Assembly: GCA_016296415.1 (NCBI GenBank) | Contig: JAEDJH010000049.1 | Span: 1-11,236 of the forward strand | Length of the DNA stretch: 11,236 nucleotides | Direction of reading: 5' to 3' | Source of the DNA: Clostridia bacterium | GTDB lineage: Bacteria > Bacillota > Clostridia > Christensenellales > CAG-138 | In this document: positions 1 through 6,175 of the stretch, piece after piece | How the letters are laid out: each line of letters opens with the position of its first letter | Numbering within the stretch: position 1 is the stretch's first letter | Program-made: the position numbers and the translations under genes | The notes under the pieces: model-generated | Database searches by the model: none | The model's input: only the letters and a program-made list of their open reading frames with translations | Told to the model about the DNA's origin: nothing

Positions 1-27
1 AAAAACCTCCCCTGTTCAAGGGGAGGT
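1..27 (-). terminator. Probable intrinsic terminator of the leftward operon
   Basis: Read on the minus strand, the 9-bp perfect stem (27-19 with 13-5) is followed directly by at least five U residues (plus-strand A1-A5), the classic Rho-independent form. It lies about 120 nt after the stop codon of the M20 hydrolase gene and is the first strong hairpin plus U-tract downstream of that operon. The U-tract may continue beyond the window. Confidence 0.55.
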
Positions 28-57
28 GGCTGCCCGTAGGGCAGACGGAGGGGTACC
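1..57. repeat. GC-rich palindromic intergenic repeat, cut by the window edge
   Basis: Two perfect hairpins lie side by side. The first pairs 5-13 with 19-27 (ACCTCCCCT / AGGGGAGGT, loop gttca). The second pairs 30-35 with 39-44 (CTGCCC / GGGCAG, loop gta). A further GGAGGGG at 47-53 could pair with the CCTCCCC of the first stem as an alternative fold. This layout resembles small interspersed palindromic elements that I know from clostridial gut genomes, but copy number cannot be judged from one copy. The rest of the stretch, 58-148, holds only a small GCGGC-aa-GCCGC palindrome (69-80) and no gene. Confidence 0.6.
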
Positions 58-148
58 TTTTAAACACAGCGGCAAGCCGCATCAATGCACCAAGACCGCA
101 CTGTATTCACTCAAAAAAACCATTTACAGCATTTCATAACTTCCCTCT

Positions 149-1306
149 TCACTCCATGCCGCAGACCGCAAGCAGCCTTGCCGCCGTCTCGATCGCCCTG
201 TCGTCCGTTCTGAAGTCGGAATTATGCCACGAGGGATTATGCTCGTTCGGCACGCCCGAACCTACCCAGAAAAAGAAGGTATCCGCCATTTTCGAGTACA
301 GCGCAAAGTCCTCCGACGCAAGGCAGGGCGCAGCGCTTATCACGTCGCATTCCCGCACGGTTTTTCTCGCCGCCGAAAGCGCATATCCGTACATTTTTTC
401 GCCGTTTGTGACCGCCGGGGCGGCAAAGTTCAGCTCAAATCTGCCCTCGCACTCAAACGCCCTTGCGGTGGACTCTACTATCGTTTCAAGGCGCTCGAGC
501 GCCCTCGCCCTCGCCCCTTCGTCAAAGCTTCTCATGCTGCCCGTCATCTCCACCGTGTCCACGACGAGATTTTCCGGCACGCCGCCGTGTACGGAGCATA
601 CGCTGATGACCACGGTGTCGGTCGGGTCGATATTGCGGCTGACTATCGTATTCACGGCGCAGAGTATGTGTCCGGCGCAGGTTATCGGATCCTTTATAAG
701 ATGCGGCATGGAGCTGTGTCCGCCGACGCCCGTTACCGTTATTTTGAAATTGTCCTTCGCCGCCATAAGGGGACCCTTGTTCACGACTATCCTGCCGCAT
801 TCCACCTCGGGACGGTTGTGCAGCCCATATACCCTGTCGGGTCTCAGGCGTTCAAAAAGCCCGTTTTTTATGACAAGGTTTGCGCCCTCGCAGGTCTCCT
901 CGCCCGGCTGGAACAGCAGTATCACGTCGTTTTTCAGCTCCGTCTCATGCCTTTTGAGCAGCTTCGCCGCACCCAAAAGCGCCGCCGTGTGGAAGTCGTG
1001 ACCGCAGGCGTGCATCATGCCCTCGTGCTCGGACTTCACCCCGACGGCGGCGGTCTCGTTCGCCTTTATGCCGTCGATGTCCGCGCGGAGAAGCACGGTT
1101 TTGCCGCTTTTTTCGGGATTTTTACCCCGTATTACCGCAACTGCGCCCGTTTTCAGTCCAATGTCCGCAAGCTCTGTTCCAATTTCGTTCAGCCTCGCCT
1201 TTATGAACGCCGTCGTTTTATGCTCGTGCATGGACGGCTCGGGTATCCTGTGCAGCGCCGTTTTCCAGCCGATAAGCTCCTTTATTTCACATTCGTCAAA
1301 TCGCAC
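149..1306 (-). CDS. M20 family metallo-amidohydrolase (M20D type)
   Basis: This is a zinc-dependent amidohydrolase of peptidase family M20, the group with hippurate hydrolase, N-acyl-amino-acid amidohydrolases and N-acetyl-diaminopimelate deacetylase; the substrate cannot be read from sequence. With the chosen start it has 385 residues, the usual length. Visible motifs are LLRADIDGI (72-80), HACGHD (99-104, metal ligands Cys101 and His103), LLFQPGEE (130-137, catalytic Glu136/Glu137), His163 in GLHN, GGHSSMP of the dimerisation domain (195-201), and a C-terminal conserved His (356 or 361). No signal peptide is seen, so it is cytoplasmic. The open frame runs on to 1735 into the neighbouring gene, but the start is placed at GTG 1304-1306 because GGAGG sits 7 nt before it and the M20 homology begins just after. 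It follows the inactive signal peptidase gene by 17 nt and is the last gene of the leftward operon. Family assignment is firm; the link to protein secretion is only positional. Confidence 0.93.
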   Translation of the reverse strand: MRFDECEIKELIGWKTALHRIPEPSMHEHKTTAFIKARLNEIGTELADIGLKTGAVAVIRGKNPEKSGKTVLLRADIDGIKANETAAVGVKSEHEGMMHACGHDFHTAALLGAAKLLKRHETELKNDVILLFQPGEETCEGANLVIKNGLFERLRPDRVYGLHNRPEVECGRIVVNKGPLMAAKDNFKITVTGVGGHSSMPHLIKDPITCAGHILCAVNTIVSRNIDPTDTVVISVCSVHGGVPENLVVDTVEMTGSMRSFDEGARARALERLETIVESTARAFECEGRFELNFAAPAVTNGEKMYGYALSAARKTVRECDVISAAPCLASEDFALYSKMADTFFFWVGSGVPNEHNPSWHNSDFRTDDRAIETAARLLAVCGME

Positions 1307-1323
1307 ATTAAATCCTCCGTCTG

Positions 1324-1908
1324 TCAGTTTTCGGAGCCGAAAAAGCCCATTTTCCCGAACGGGTAAAGCAGCATGAACACCTCGCCCTTTATCCGGCGCC
1401 TTTCGACAACGGTGTTTGCGGCGGATATGCCGCCAAGACCGCTCCTGTCGTCGCAAAGCACGAAGTATCCGTCCTCGGGTATCTCGGTCATCTCCATGTC
1501 GGGCAATATCTCCGTTCCTGCGACGGTATAGCCCTCCTCGCGCAAAAGACCTCCGTTTATGTATATCTTTCCGTCCTTTATCTCCACCGTTTCGCCGCCG
1601 ACGGCGATTATCCTGACTATCCTGAAGCCTGCGTCCGCACCCTCCGTCCGATTGGCAACGGCAACAATGTCGCCCCGCACGGGCTTTGAAAACAGCTTTG
1701 ACAGCCCGAACGTCAGCACCACGTCGTTTTCGCATATCGCCGGCGCCATGGCATTGTCAACCATACGCACGGGGGGAGTTATGAACAAAAACAGAAAAAA
1801 CGCCGCAAGCACGCATGAAAACCCAATCGTAAGGGCTTCATACAGCCTCAGGCGTTTGTACAGCTCACGGTTTTTGGCGGTGCGCCTTCTTATTCTCTCT
1901 GCCGCCAT
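1324..1908 (-). CDS. Signal peptidase I-like protein lacking the catalytic Ser-Lys dyad (predicted pseudoenzyme)
   Basis: The 194-residue product has the S26 signal peptidase I architecture: a basic cytoplasmic N-terminus (residues 5-22), one membrane segment (about 26-44), and an extracellular domain with RGDIV (78-82), GGETVEI-DGKIYING (104-119) and a degenerate last box around CDDRS (152-156). The box that should read SMxP reads AMAP: Ala53 (codon 1750-1752) replaces the catalytic serine. The general-base lysine in the K-R-V-I-G position is Val98 (codon 1615-1617). A SipW/ER-type Ser-His enzyme is ruled out, since there is no His there either and the Ser is gone. The frame is intact and the fold residues are kept, so this looks selected, not decayed. 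It begins 5 nt after the active lepB. Staphylococcus aureus has a comparable pair, inactive SpsA beside active SpsB. A role as partner, scaffold or regulator of the active enzyme is an inference. Confidence 0.88.
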   Translation of the reverse strand: MAAERIRRRTAKNRELYKRLRLYEALTIGFSCVLAAFFLFLFITPPVRMVDNAMAPAICENDVVLTFGLSKLFSKPVRGDIVAVANRTEGADAGFRIVRIIAVGGETVEIKDGKIYINGGLLREEGYTVAGTEILPDMEMTEIPEDGYFVLCDDRSGLGGISAANTVVERRRIKGEVFMLLYPFGKMGFFGSEN

Positions 1909-1913
1909 AGCCG

Positions 1914-2579
1914 TTACCTGCGATTTTCTCCGGAATATGCCTTGTCATCAAGCTTTACCGAGCGCATACTCCCCAGCGGGAGCACCACGGAATGCACCCT
2001 GCCGATTATCCTGCTTTTGGGTATCGCCTCCACCATGTAATAGCGGCTGTCCGTGCTGTCGTTGCGGTTGTCGCCCATCACGAACCAGCTGTTTTCCGGC
2101 ACGATGTAGGGTCCGTAGTCGCCCTCTATCCTGCCGTTCCAGTAGGCGGACTCGTCAAGCTCCTTCCCGTCGATAAACACCCTTCCGCCCTTTACCTCCA
2201 CGGTTTCGCCCGGCAGACCTATGACACGCTTTACGCAGGTTTTTCCCGTGAATATCTCGCCTGCGTGGTAGGTATCGTAGTATATGTCGGGATATTCGCA
2301 TATCACTATGTCGCCCCGTTCGGGGTCGGCAAAAAGATAGCTCAGCTTTTCCACAAACAGCCTTTCGCCGTCCATCAGCGTGGGCTGCATGGACTGCCCC
2401 TGCACCCTCGTGGGTTCGGTTATAAACGTCCTGACGGCGAAGGTGAATATCACAACGATGAGGAGGCTGACCAAAAGATCCAGCGTCGCCGTGCGCCTGT
2501 AGCTTTTTTCGTGCTTAAAGCGCCTTTCCTCCACGTTCATAAGCGAGCTTATCATCCGTTTTTGTTTGCGTGCGTTCAT
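1914..2579 (-). CDS. lepB: Signal peptidase I, catalytically complete
   Basis: This membrane-bound serine protease removes signal peptides from secreted and membrane proteins at the outer face of the cytoplasmic membrane. The 221-residue protein has a basic cytoplasmic tail (1-32), a single membrane anchor (about 33-52, as usual in Gram-positives), the catalytic Ser63 in GQSMQPTL, RGDIVI (88-93), the catalytic Lys117 in CVKRVIGLPGETVE, and the closing box GDNRNDSTDSR (169-179). The start ATG overlaps the stop of the DUF951 gene as ATGA, with GAGGAAAA before it, so translation is probably coupled. Met14 (MNVEERRF) is a possible alternative start, which would shorten only the cytoplasmic tail. 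The gene is followed after 5 nt by its inactive paralogue. Family and function are secure. Confidence 0.97.
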   Translation of the reverse strand: MNARKQKRMISSLMNVEERRFKHEKSYRRTATLDLLVSLLIVVIFTFAVRTFITEPTRVQGQSMQPTLMDGERLFVEKLSYLFADPERGDIVICEYPDIYYDTYHAGEIFTGKTCVKRVIGLPGETVEVKGGRVFIDGKELDESAYWNGRIEGDYGPYIVPENSWFVMGDNRNDSTDSRYYMVEAIPKSRIIGRVHSVVLPLGSMRSVKLDDKAYSGENRR

Positions 2580-2779
2580 TTTTCCTCGTTTTCTGCGGCG
2601 GCGATTATTTTCTTGCCCGCTTTTATAAAGTCACATCGGTCGAGCATGACGATACGCCCGCAGTTTACGCATTTAAGCTTTATATCCGCACCCGTGCGGA
2701 CGATGACCCATGCGTTTGTTCCGCAGGCATGAGGCTTTCGCATCATGACGGTATCACCCAATGCAAATTCTGTAAGCAT
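2576..2779 (-). CDS. DUF951 domain protein (small putative zinc-ribbon protein)
   Basis: This 67-residue protein matches the DUF951 family, common in Bacillota and of unknown function. The family signature is visible as LGDTVMMRKPHACG (7-20), with Cys19, then LKCVNCGR (35-42) with Cys37 and Cys40, then VMLDRCDFIK. The His17/Cys19 and CxxC arrangement suggests one bound zinc; this is an inference. AGGTGG stands 4 nt before the ATG. It is the first gene of the leftward operon, 24 nt downstream of the -10 box described separately, and its last codons overlap the lepB start, which suggests it sets the expression level of lepB. Confidence 0.9.
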   Translation of the reverse strand: MLTEFALGDTVMMRKPHACGTNAWVIVRTGADIKLKCVNCGRIVMLDRCDFIKAGKKIIAAAENEEK

Positions 2780-2802
2780 ACTGCCACCTCTGTTTTTTTC
2801 AT

Positions 2803-2831
2803 ATTATAACAGCTTGGCGGCAAACAAGCAA
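2803..2831 (-). promoter_or_regulatory. Sigma-A type promoter of the DUF951-lepB operon
   Basis: On the minus strand a perfect -10 TATAAT (2803-2808) is preceded at the ideal 17-bp spacing by TTGCTT (2826-2831), a 3/6 match to the -35 consensus. The predicted start of transcription is near 2796, leaving a leader of under 20 nt that carries the AGGTGG site of the DUF951 gene. Confidence 0.65.
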
Positions 2832-2932
2832 CGAATTTAAGTTATAGTAGCGCTCTGCACCGTTTTTCGGGGGATGCGGCTCAACTTTTTCCGCTTTCGG
2901 AGGGTTTTGGGAAGCATTGTGCCGTAAAAGGC

Positions 2933-2970
2933 TTGCAAATATTTGTTCGTTGCGGTAAACTCGTGATATT
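2933..2970 (+). promoter_or_regulatory. Candidate promoter region for the aminotransferase-tyrS operon
   Basis: Two weak overlapping arrangements are visible: TTGCAA (2933-2938) with TAAACT (2956-2961) at 17 bp, and TTGTTC (2943-2948) with GATATT (2965-2970) at 16 bp. Neither is near consensus, so placement is tentative. The 254-bp divergent region 2780-3033 also carries an 8-bp inverted repeat (GCAACGAA 2828-2835 and TTCGTTGC 2946-2953) that falls over the putative -35 areas of both directions. The remainder of the region, 2836-2932, shows nothing I recognise. Confidence 0.3.
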
Positions 2971-2986
2971 AAGAAAATTTATCCTG

Positions 2987-3009
2987 CCGTCGGTCTATCC
3001 GCCGGACGG
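2987..3009 (+). promoter_or_regulatory. Leader hairpin before the aminotransferase RBS
   Basis: CCGTCGG (2987-2993) pairs with CC plus GACGG (3002-3009) around a one-base bulge, ending 11 nt before the AGGAG site at 3021-3025. It is small and has no U-tract, so it is more likely a 5' leader structure than a terminator. It does not resemble a T-box or a known riboswitch. Confidence 0.3.
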
Positions 3010-3033
3010 GATGAGATAAAAGGAGAATATGAC

Positions 3034-4215
3034 ATGACAGCTTTTGCGTCCAGAATGGATAACGTATCGGGCAGCGCCATAAGGGAGCTTTTCAAGCTTT
3101 TGGGAGACCCCAAAATAATCTCCTTCGGCGGCGGCAACCCCTCAAAGGACTCGTTCCCCGTTGACCTCGTGCGTCAAATGACCGACAAAATTCTCGCCGA
3201 AAAGGGCACGGTCGTGCTTCAGTACGGCGCAACCGAGGGCTACAAGCCCTATATCGAGGCATGCCTTGAGTACCTCAGGGCGAGAAAGGGTCTTGTGGGA
3301 ACGCCCGCAAATATGCTTGCGCTCTCCGGCTCGATGCAGGGTATCGACCTAATCACCCGCATCTTCGTAAACCCCGGCGATGCGGTGCTTGTCGAGTCCC
3401 CGTCTTTTTTGGGTGCGCTCCAGACGTTCAACCTTTACCAGGCAAAGCTCGTCCCCGTCGAGATGGAGGAGGACGGCATCGTTATCGAAACGCTCGAAAG
3501 GCTGATGAAGGAGCATAAGCCGAAGCTGTTCTACTGCATCCCCACGTTCCAGAACCCGACGGGCAGAACGCTTTCGGCGAAAAAGCGCCGGCAGGTCGCC
3601 GAGCTTGCCAGAAAGTATGACGTCATCGTCATCGAGGACGATCCCTACTGCGAGCTTCGCTATACGGGCGAACCCCTCCCCACCATCAAGTCGTTCGATG
3701 AGGACGGTCACGTTATACTGCTCTCGAGCTTCTCAAAGACGCTCTCCCCGGGACTTCGTGTGGGCAACGCCTTCGGTCGTGAGGACATAATCCGCAAGAT
3801 GACGATATGCAAGCAGAGCGCCGACACGCACTCTTGCAACATCACGCAGGCCATCGCCGCCGAGTTCGTCGCCGGCGGATACATGGTGCCGCATCTTGAG
3901 CAGATAATCCCCGACTACGCCCTTCGCATGAACACGATGCTGGACGCACTTGCAAAATACTTCCCGTCCGACTGCACCTATACCAAGCCCGACGGCGGTC
4001 TGTTCATCTGGGGCGAGCTGCCCAAGGGAACGCCTGCGCTTGAGCTGTTCAAGCGTGCCGTTGAGGAGATAAAGGTTGCGTTCGTACCGGGCGAGCATTT
4101 CTTCATCAGCCCCGACATGGGCAAAAACACATTCCGCCTTAACTTCTCGGCGGAGACCCCCGAGCGCATCGAGGAAGGCGTAAGGCTGCTCGGCGGACTT
4201 ATTTCAAAGCTGTAA
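3034..4215 (+). CDS. PLP-dependent aminotransferase, fold type I (LysN / KAT II / MocR-domain-like)
   Basis: This 393-residue cytosolic enzyme belongs to the class I/II aminotransferases, in the subgroup with 2-aminoadipate/kynurenine aminotransferase and the enzyme domain of MocR regulators; no DNA-binding domain is attached. The PLP lysine is Lys235 in SSFSKTLSPGLRVG; cofactor contacts are Asn174 in FQNPTG and Asp202/Tyr205 in EDDPY; Arg368 in FRLNFS should bind the substrate carboxylate. The N-terminus (ISFGGGNPSKDSFP, 29-42) is typical of this subgroup. AGGAG lies 8 nt before the ATG; the nearer ATG at 3029 is out of frame and stops at once. It opens the rightward operon, 23 nt before tyrS, which makes an aromatic or other amino acid a reasonable substrate guess but no more. 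Family is secure, substrate is not. Confidence 0.93.
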   Translation: MTAFASRMDNVSGSAIRELFKLLGDPKIISFGGGNPSKDSFPVDLVRQMTDKILAEKGTVVLQYGATEGYKPYIEACLEYLRARKGLVGTPANMLALSGSMQGIDLITRIFVNPGDAVLVESPSFLGALQTFNLYQAKLVPVEMEEDGIVIETLERLMKEHKPKLFYCIPTFQNPTGRTLSAKKRRQVAELARKYDVIVIEDDPYCELRYTGEPLPTIKSFDEDGHVILLSSFSKTLSPGLRVGNAFGREDIIRKMTICKQSADTHSCNITQAIAAEFVAGGYMVPHLEQIIPDYALRMNTMLDALAKYFPSDCTYTKPDGGLFIWGELPKGTPALELFKRAVEEIKVAFVPGEHFFISPDMGKNTFRLNFSAETPERIEEGVRLLGGLISKL

Positions 4216-4238
4216 GCGGCAAAGGATACAACACAGTA

Positions 4239-5477
4239 ATGACAACGAACTTAAACGTATATGACATACTCGAGGAAAGGGGCTTTTTGAAGCAGGCCTC
4301 TCACCCCGAAAGGATAAAGGAGCTTCTCGGCGAGGAGAAGGTAACGTTCTACATCGGCTTTGACCCGACGGCGGACAGCCTTCACGTCGGACATTACGTT
4401 GCGCTCATGACCATGGCGCACATGCAGCGTGCCGGACACCGCCCGATAATACTGCTCGGCGGCGGCACGGCGATGGTGGGCGATCCCTCCGGCAAGACTG
4501 ATATGCGAAAGATGCTCTCCGAGGACGACATAAAGCACAACGTCGCCAACTTCAAGCAGCAGATGGGACGCCTCATCAGCTTCGAGGGCGAAAACGGTGC
4601 GATAGTCGTGAACAACTCCGACTGGATAAGCGACCTTAACTTCATCGGCTTCATGCGTGACATAGGCGTGCATTTTTCCGTAAACAGGATGCTTGCCGCA
4701 GAGTGCTACAAGCAGCGCATGGAGGGCGGACTGACCTTCTTTGAGATGAGCTATATGCTCATGCAGAGCTACGACTTTCTCGTGCTGAACCGCCGCTACA
4801 ACTGCGTGCTGGAGATGGGCGGCGACGACCAGTGGAGCAATATGCTCGGCGGCGTGGATCTGATAAGAAAGATTGAAAGAAAGCCCGCATTCTGCCTCAC
4901 CACCTCGCTTCTCACAAACTCCGAGGGCAAGAAGATGGGCAAGACCGAGCGGGGCGCAGTATGGCTTGACAAGGAAAAGCTCCCCGTCTATGACTTCTAC
5001 CAGTACTGGCGCAACGTGCCCGATGCGGACGTTGAACGCTGTCTTTCCCTGCTGACGTTCATACCGATGGAAAAGGTACGGGCGATGTGCAGCGAGGGCG
5101 GCGCCGCCATGAACGAGGCAAAGCGCACCCTTGCCTTCACCATAACCGAGCAGGTTCACGGCACGGAGGAGGCGCTCCGTGCGCAGCAGGCGGCGGAGGC
5201 GCTGTTCGGCGGCGGCGGAAGCCTTGCCAACATACCCACACTGGAGCTTGGTGCGGAGGAAATAGAGGCAAGCGGTCTTAGGGTAGTGGATCTGCTTGCG
5301 ATGAGCGGTCTTTGCAAGTCAAAGTCCGATGCAAGGCGCATGATCGAGCAAAAGTCGGTTTACGTTGACGAACAGCAGGTAACCGACACCTACGCCACCG
5401 TACCCCACGAGGCTTTGGGCGAGGGCGTGCTGCTCAAAAAGGGCAAAAAGGGCTTTGTCCGCATAATCGGAAAATAG
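4239..5477 (+). CDS. tyrS: Tyrosyl-tRNA synthetase
   Basis: This class Ic synthetase charges tRNA-Tyr in the cytoplasm. The 412-residue product has the usual length and order: the tyrosine pocket opening YIGFDPTADSLHVGH (38-52) with Asp42 and the HIGH-type motif HVGH (49-52), GDPSGK (81-86), the tyrosine-recognition helix SYMLMQSYDF (171-180) with Tyr172, Gln176 and Asp179, GGDDQWSN (194-201), the KMSKS-type loop KMGKT (232-236), and a C-terminal S4 RNA-binding domain (about 346-405). The start is 23 nt after the aminotransferase stop; the nearest Shine-Dalgarno-like run, AAAGGA, is 12 nt from the ATG, longer than ideal. Many Bacillota tyrS genes sit behind a T-box leader; here there is no room for one, so expression must follow the upstream gene. 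Confidence 0.97.
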   Translation: MTTNLNVYDILEERGFLKQASHPERIKELLGEEKVTFYIGFDPTADSLHVGHYVALMTMAHMQRAGHRPIILLGGGTAMVGDPSGKTDMRKMLSEDDIKHNVANFKQQMGRLISFEGENGAIVVNNSDWISDLNFIGFMRDIGVHFSVNRMLAAECYKQRMEGGLTFFEMSYMLMQSYDFLVLNRRYNCVLEMGGDDQWSNMLGGVDLIRKIERKPAFCLTTSLLTNSEGKKMGKTERGAVWLDKEKLPVYDFYQYWRNVPDADVERCLSLLTFIPMEKVRAMCSEGGAAMNEAKRTLAFTITEQVHGTEEALRAQQAAEALFGGGGSLANIPTLELGAEEIEASGLRVVDLLAMSGLCKSKSDARRMIEQKSVYVDEQQVTDTYATVPHEALGEGVLLKKGKKGFVRIIGK

Positions 5478-5480
5478 CAA

Positions 5481-6134
5481 ATGGCGTACAGGACGGTCAA
5501 AACCGCCTCCGAGACGGAATATACGGTGAACAAATCCCGCTTCATCGGTCGGTGCATACCCGTCGAGACGGAGGAGGAGGCTCTTTCGGAGCTTGCCGCC
5601 ATAAGGAAAAAGCATTGGGACGCAACGCACAACTGCTACGCCTACGTTATCGGCAAGGCGGGTGCGGACGCCGCAAGCACCGTCATGCGCTTCTCCGACG
5701 ACGGAGAGCCCGGCGGCACGGCGGGAATGCCCATGCTGAACGTGCTTCGGCAAAAGGGCATAACCAACGTTTTGGTCGTTTCCACAAGATACTTCGGCGG
5801 AATACTGCTTGGCGCAGGCGGACTCGTTCGTGCCTACTCCAAGTCGGCGGCGATGGCTGTCGATGCGTCGGGCATTGTTTCGGTGGTGGACGGCGTGATA
5901 ATCAAAATCGCCATGGACTACTCCCGCTACGGCTCGCTCGACACGTTTTTGCAGCGGAAAAAGGCGGAGCCGGAGTCGCTTATGGATATACGGGGAACGG
6001 AATTTACCGACCTTGTCACCGTTGAGGTGGGCATTCGTGCGGAGGAGGCGGAACGCTTCATCGCCGACACAGTGGAGCTTACCGACGGGCGGGTAACGCC
6101 CGAAATAACCGCAAGGTGCGAACTTAAAATATAA
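5481..6134 (+). CDS. yigZ: YigZ/YvyE family protein (IMPACT/UPF0029 plus DUF1949)
   Basis: The 217-residue protein has the full two-domain structure of bacterial IMPACT homologues. The N-terminal domain shows SRFIG (19-23), HNCYAYV (50-56), FSDDGEPGGTAG (71-82) and the family hallmark RYFGGILLGAGGLVRAYS (103-120); the C-terminal DUF1949 domain spans about 137-200. Eukaryotic IMPACT regulates the Gcn2 pathway; the bacterial role is unknown, though a ribosome or RNA link is often proposed. The ATG is only 3 nt after the tyrS stop, with GGAAAA inside the end of tyrS as the ribosome site, so it is co-transcribed with tyrS. Its location beside a translation gene fits a translation-related role but does not prove it. 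Confidence 0.93.
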   Translation: MAYRTVKTASETEYTVNKSRFIGRCIPVETEEEALSELAAIRKKHWDATHNCYAYVIGKAGADAASTVMRFSDDGEPGGTAGMPMLNVLRQKGITNVLVVSTRYFGGILLGAGGLVRAYSKSAAMAVDASGIVSVVDGVIIKIAMDYSRYGSLDTFLQRKKAEPESLMDIRGTEFTDLVTVEVGIRAEEAERFIADTVELTDGRVTPEITARCELKI

Positions 6135-6175
6135 AACACCGCTTTAATACGGTCAATAATAATGGAGGTACATAT

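Noticed and set aside
224..1366. Long plus-strand open frames (also 156-1001) across the M20 hydrolase region
   Set aside because: They lie antisense to a gene with full M20 motifs and a GGAGG-preceded start, have no recognisable domain, and have the composition of codon-position shadows in GC-rich DNA.
1307..1735. N-terminal extension of the M20 open frame
   Set aside because: The extra 143 residues are Arg-rich, overlap the signal-peptidase-like gene in another frame and match nothing; the GTG at 1304-1306 with GGAGG is the better start.
1324..1908. Decaying lepB pseudogene
   Set aside because: The frame is intact over full length with conserved anchor and fold motifs and tight operon spacing; only catalytic positions and the last box are altered.
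2836..2932. Possible riboswitch, T-box or small RNA gene in the divergent intergenic region
   Set aside because: No T-box sequence, conserved riboswitch core or hairpin plus U-tract can be recognised there.
4251..5159. 302-residue minus-strand open frame
   Set aside because: It is an antisense shadow of tyrS.
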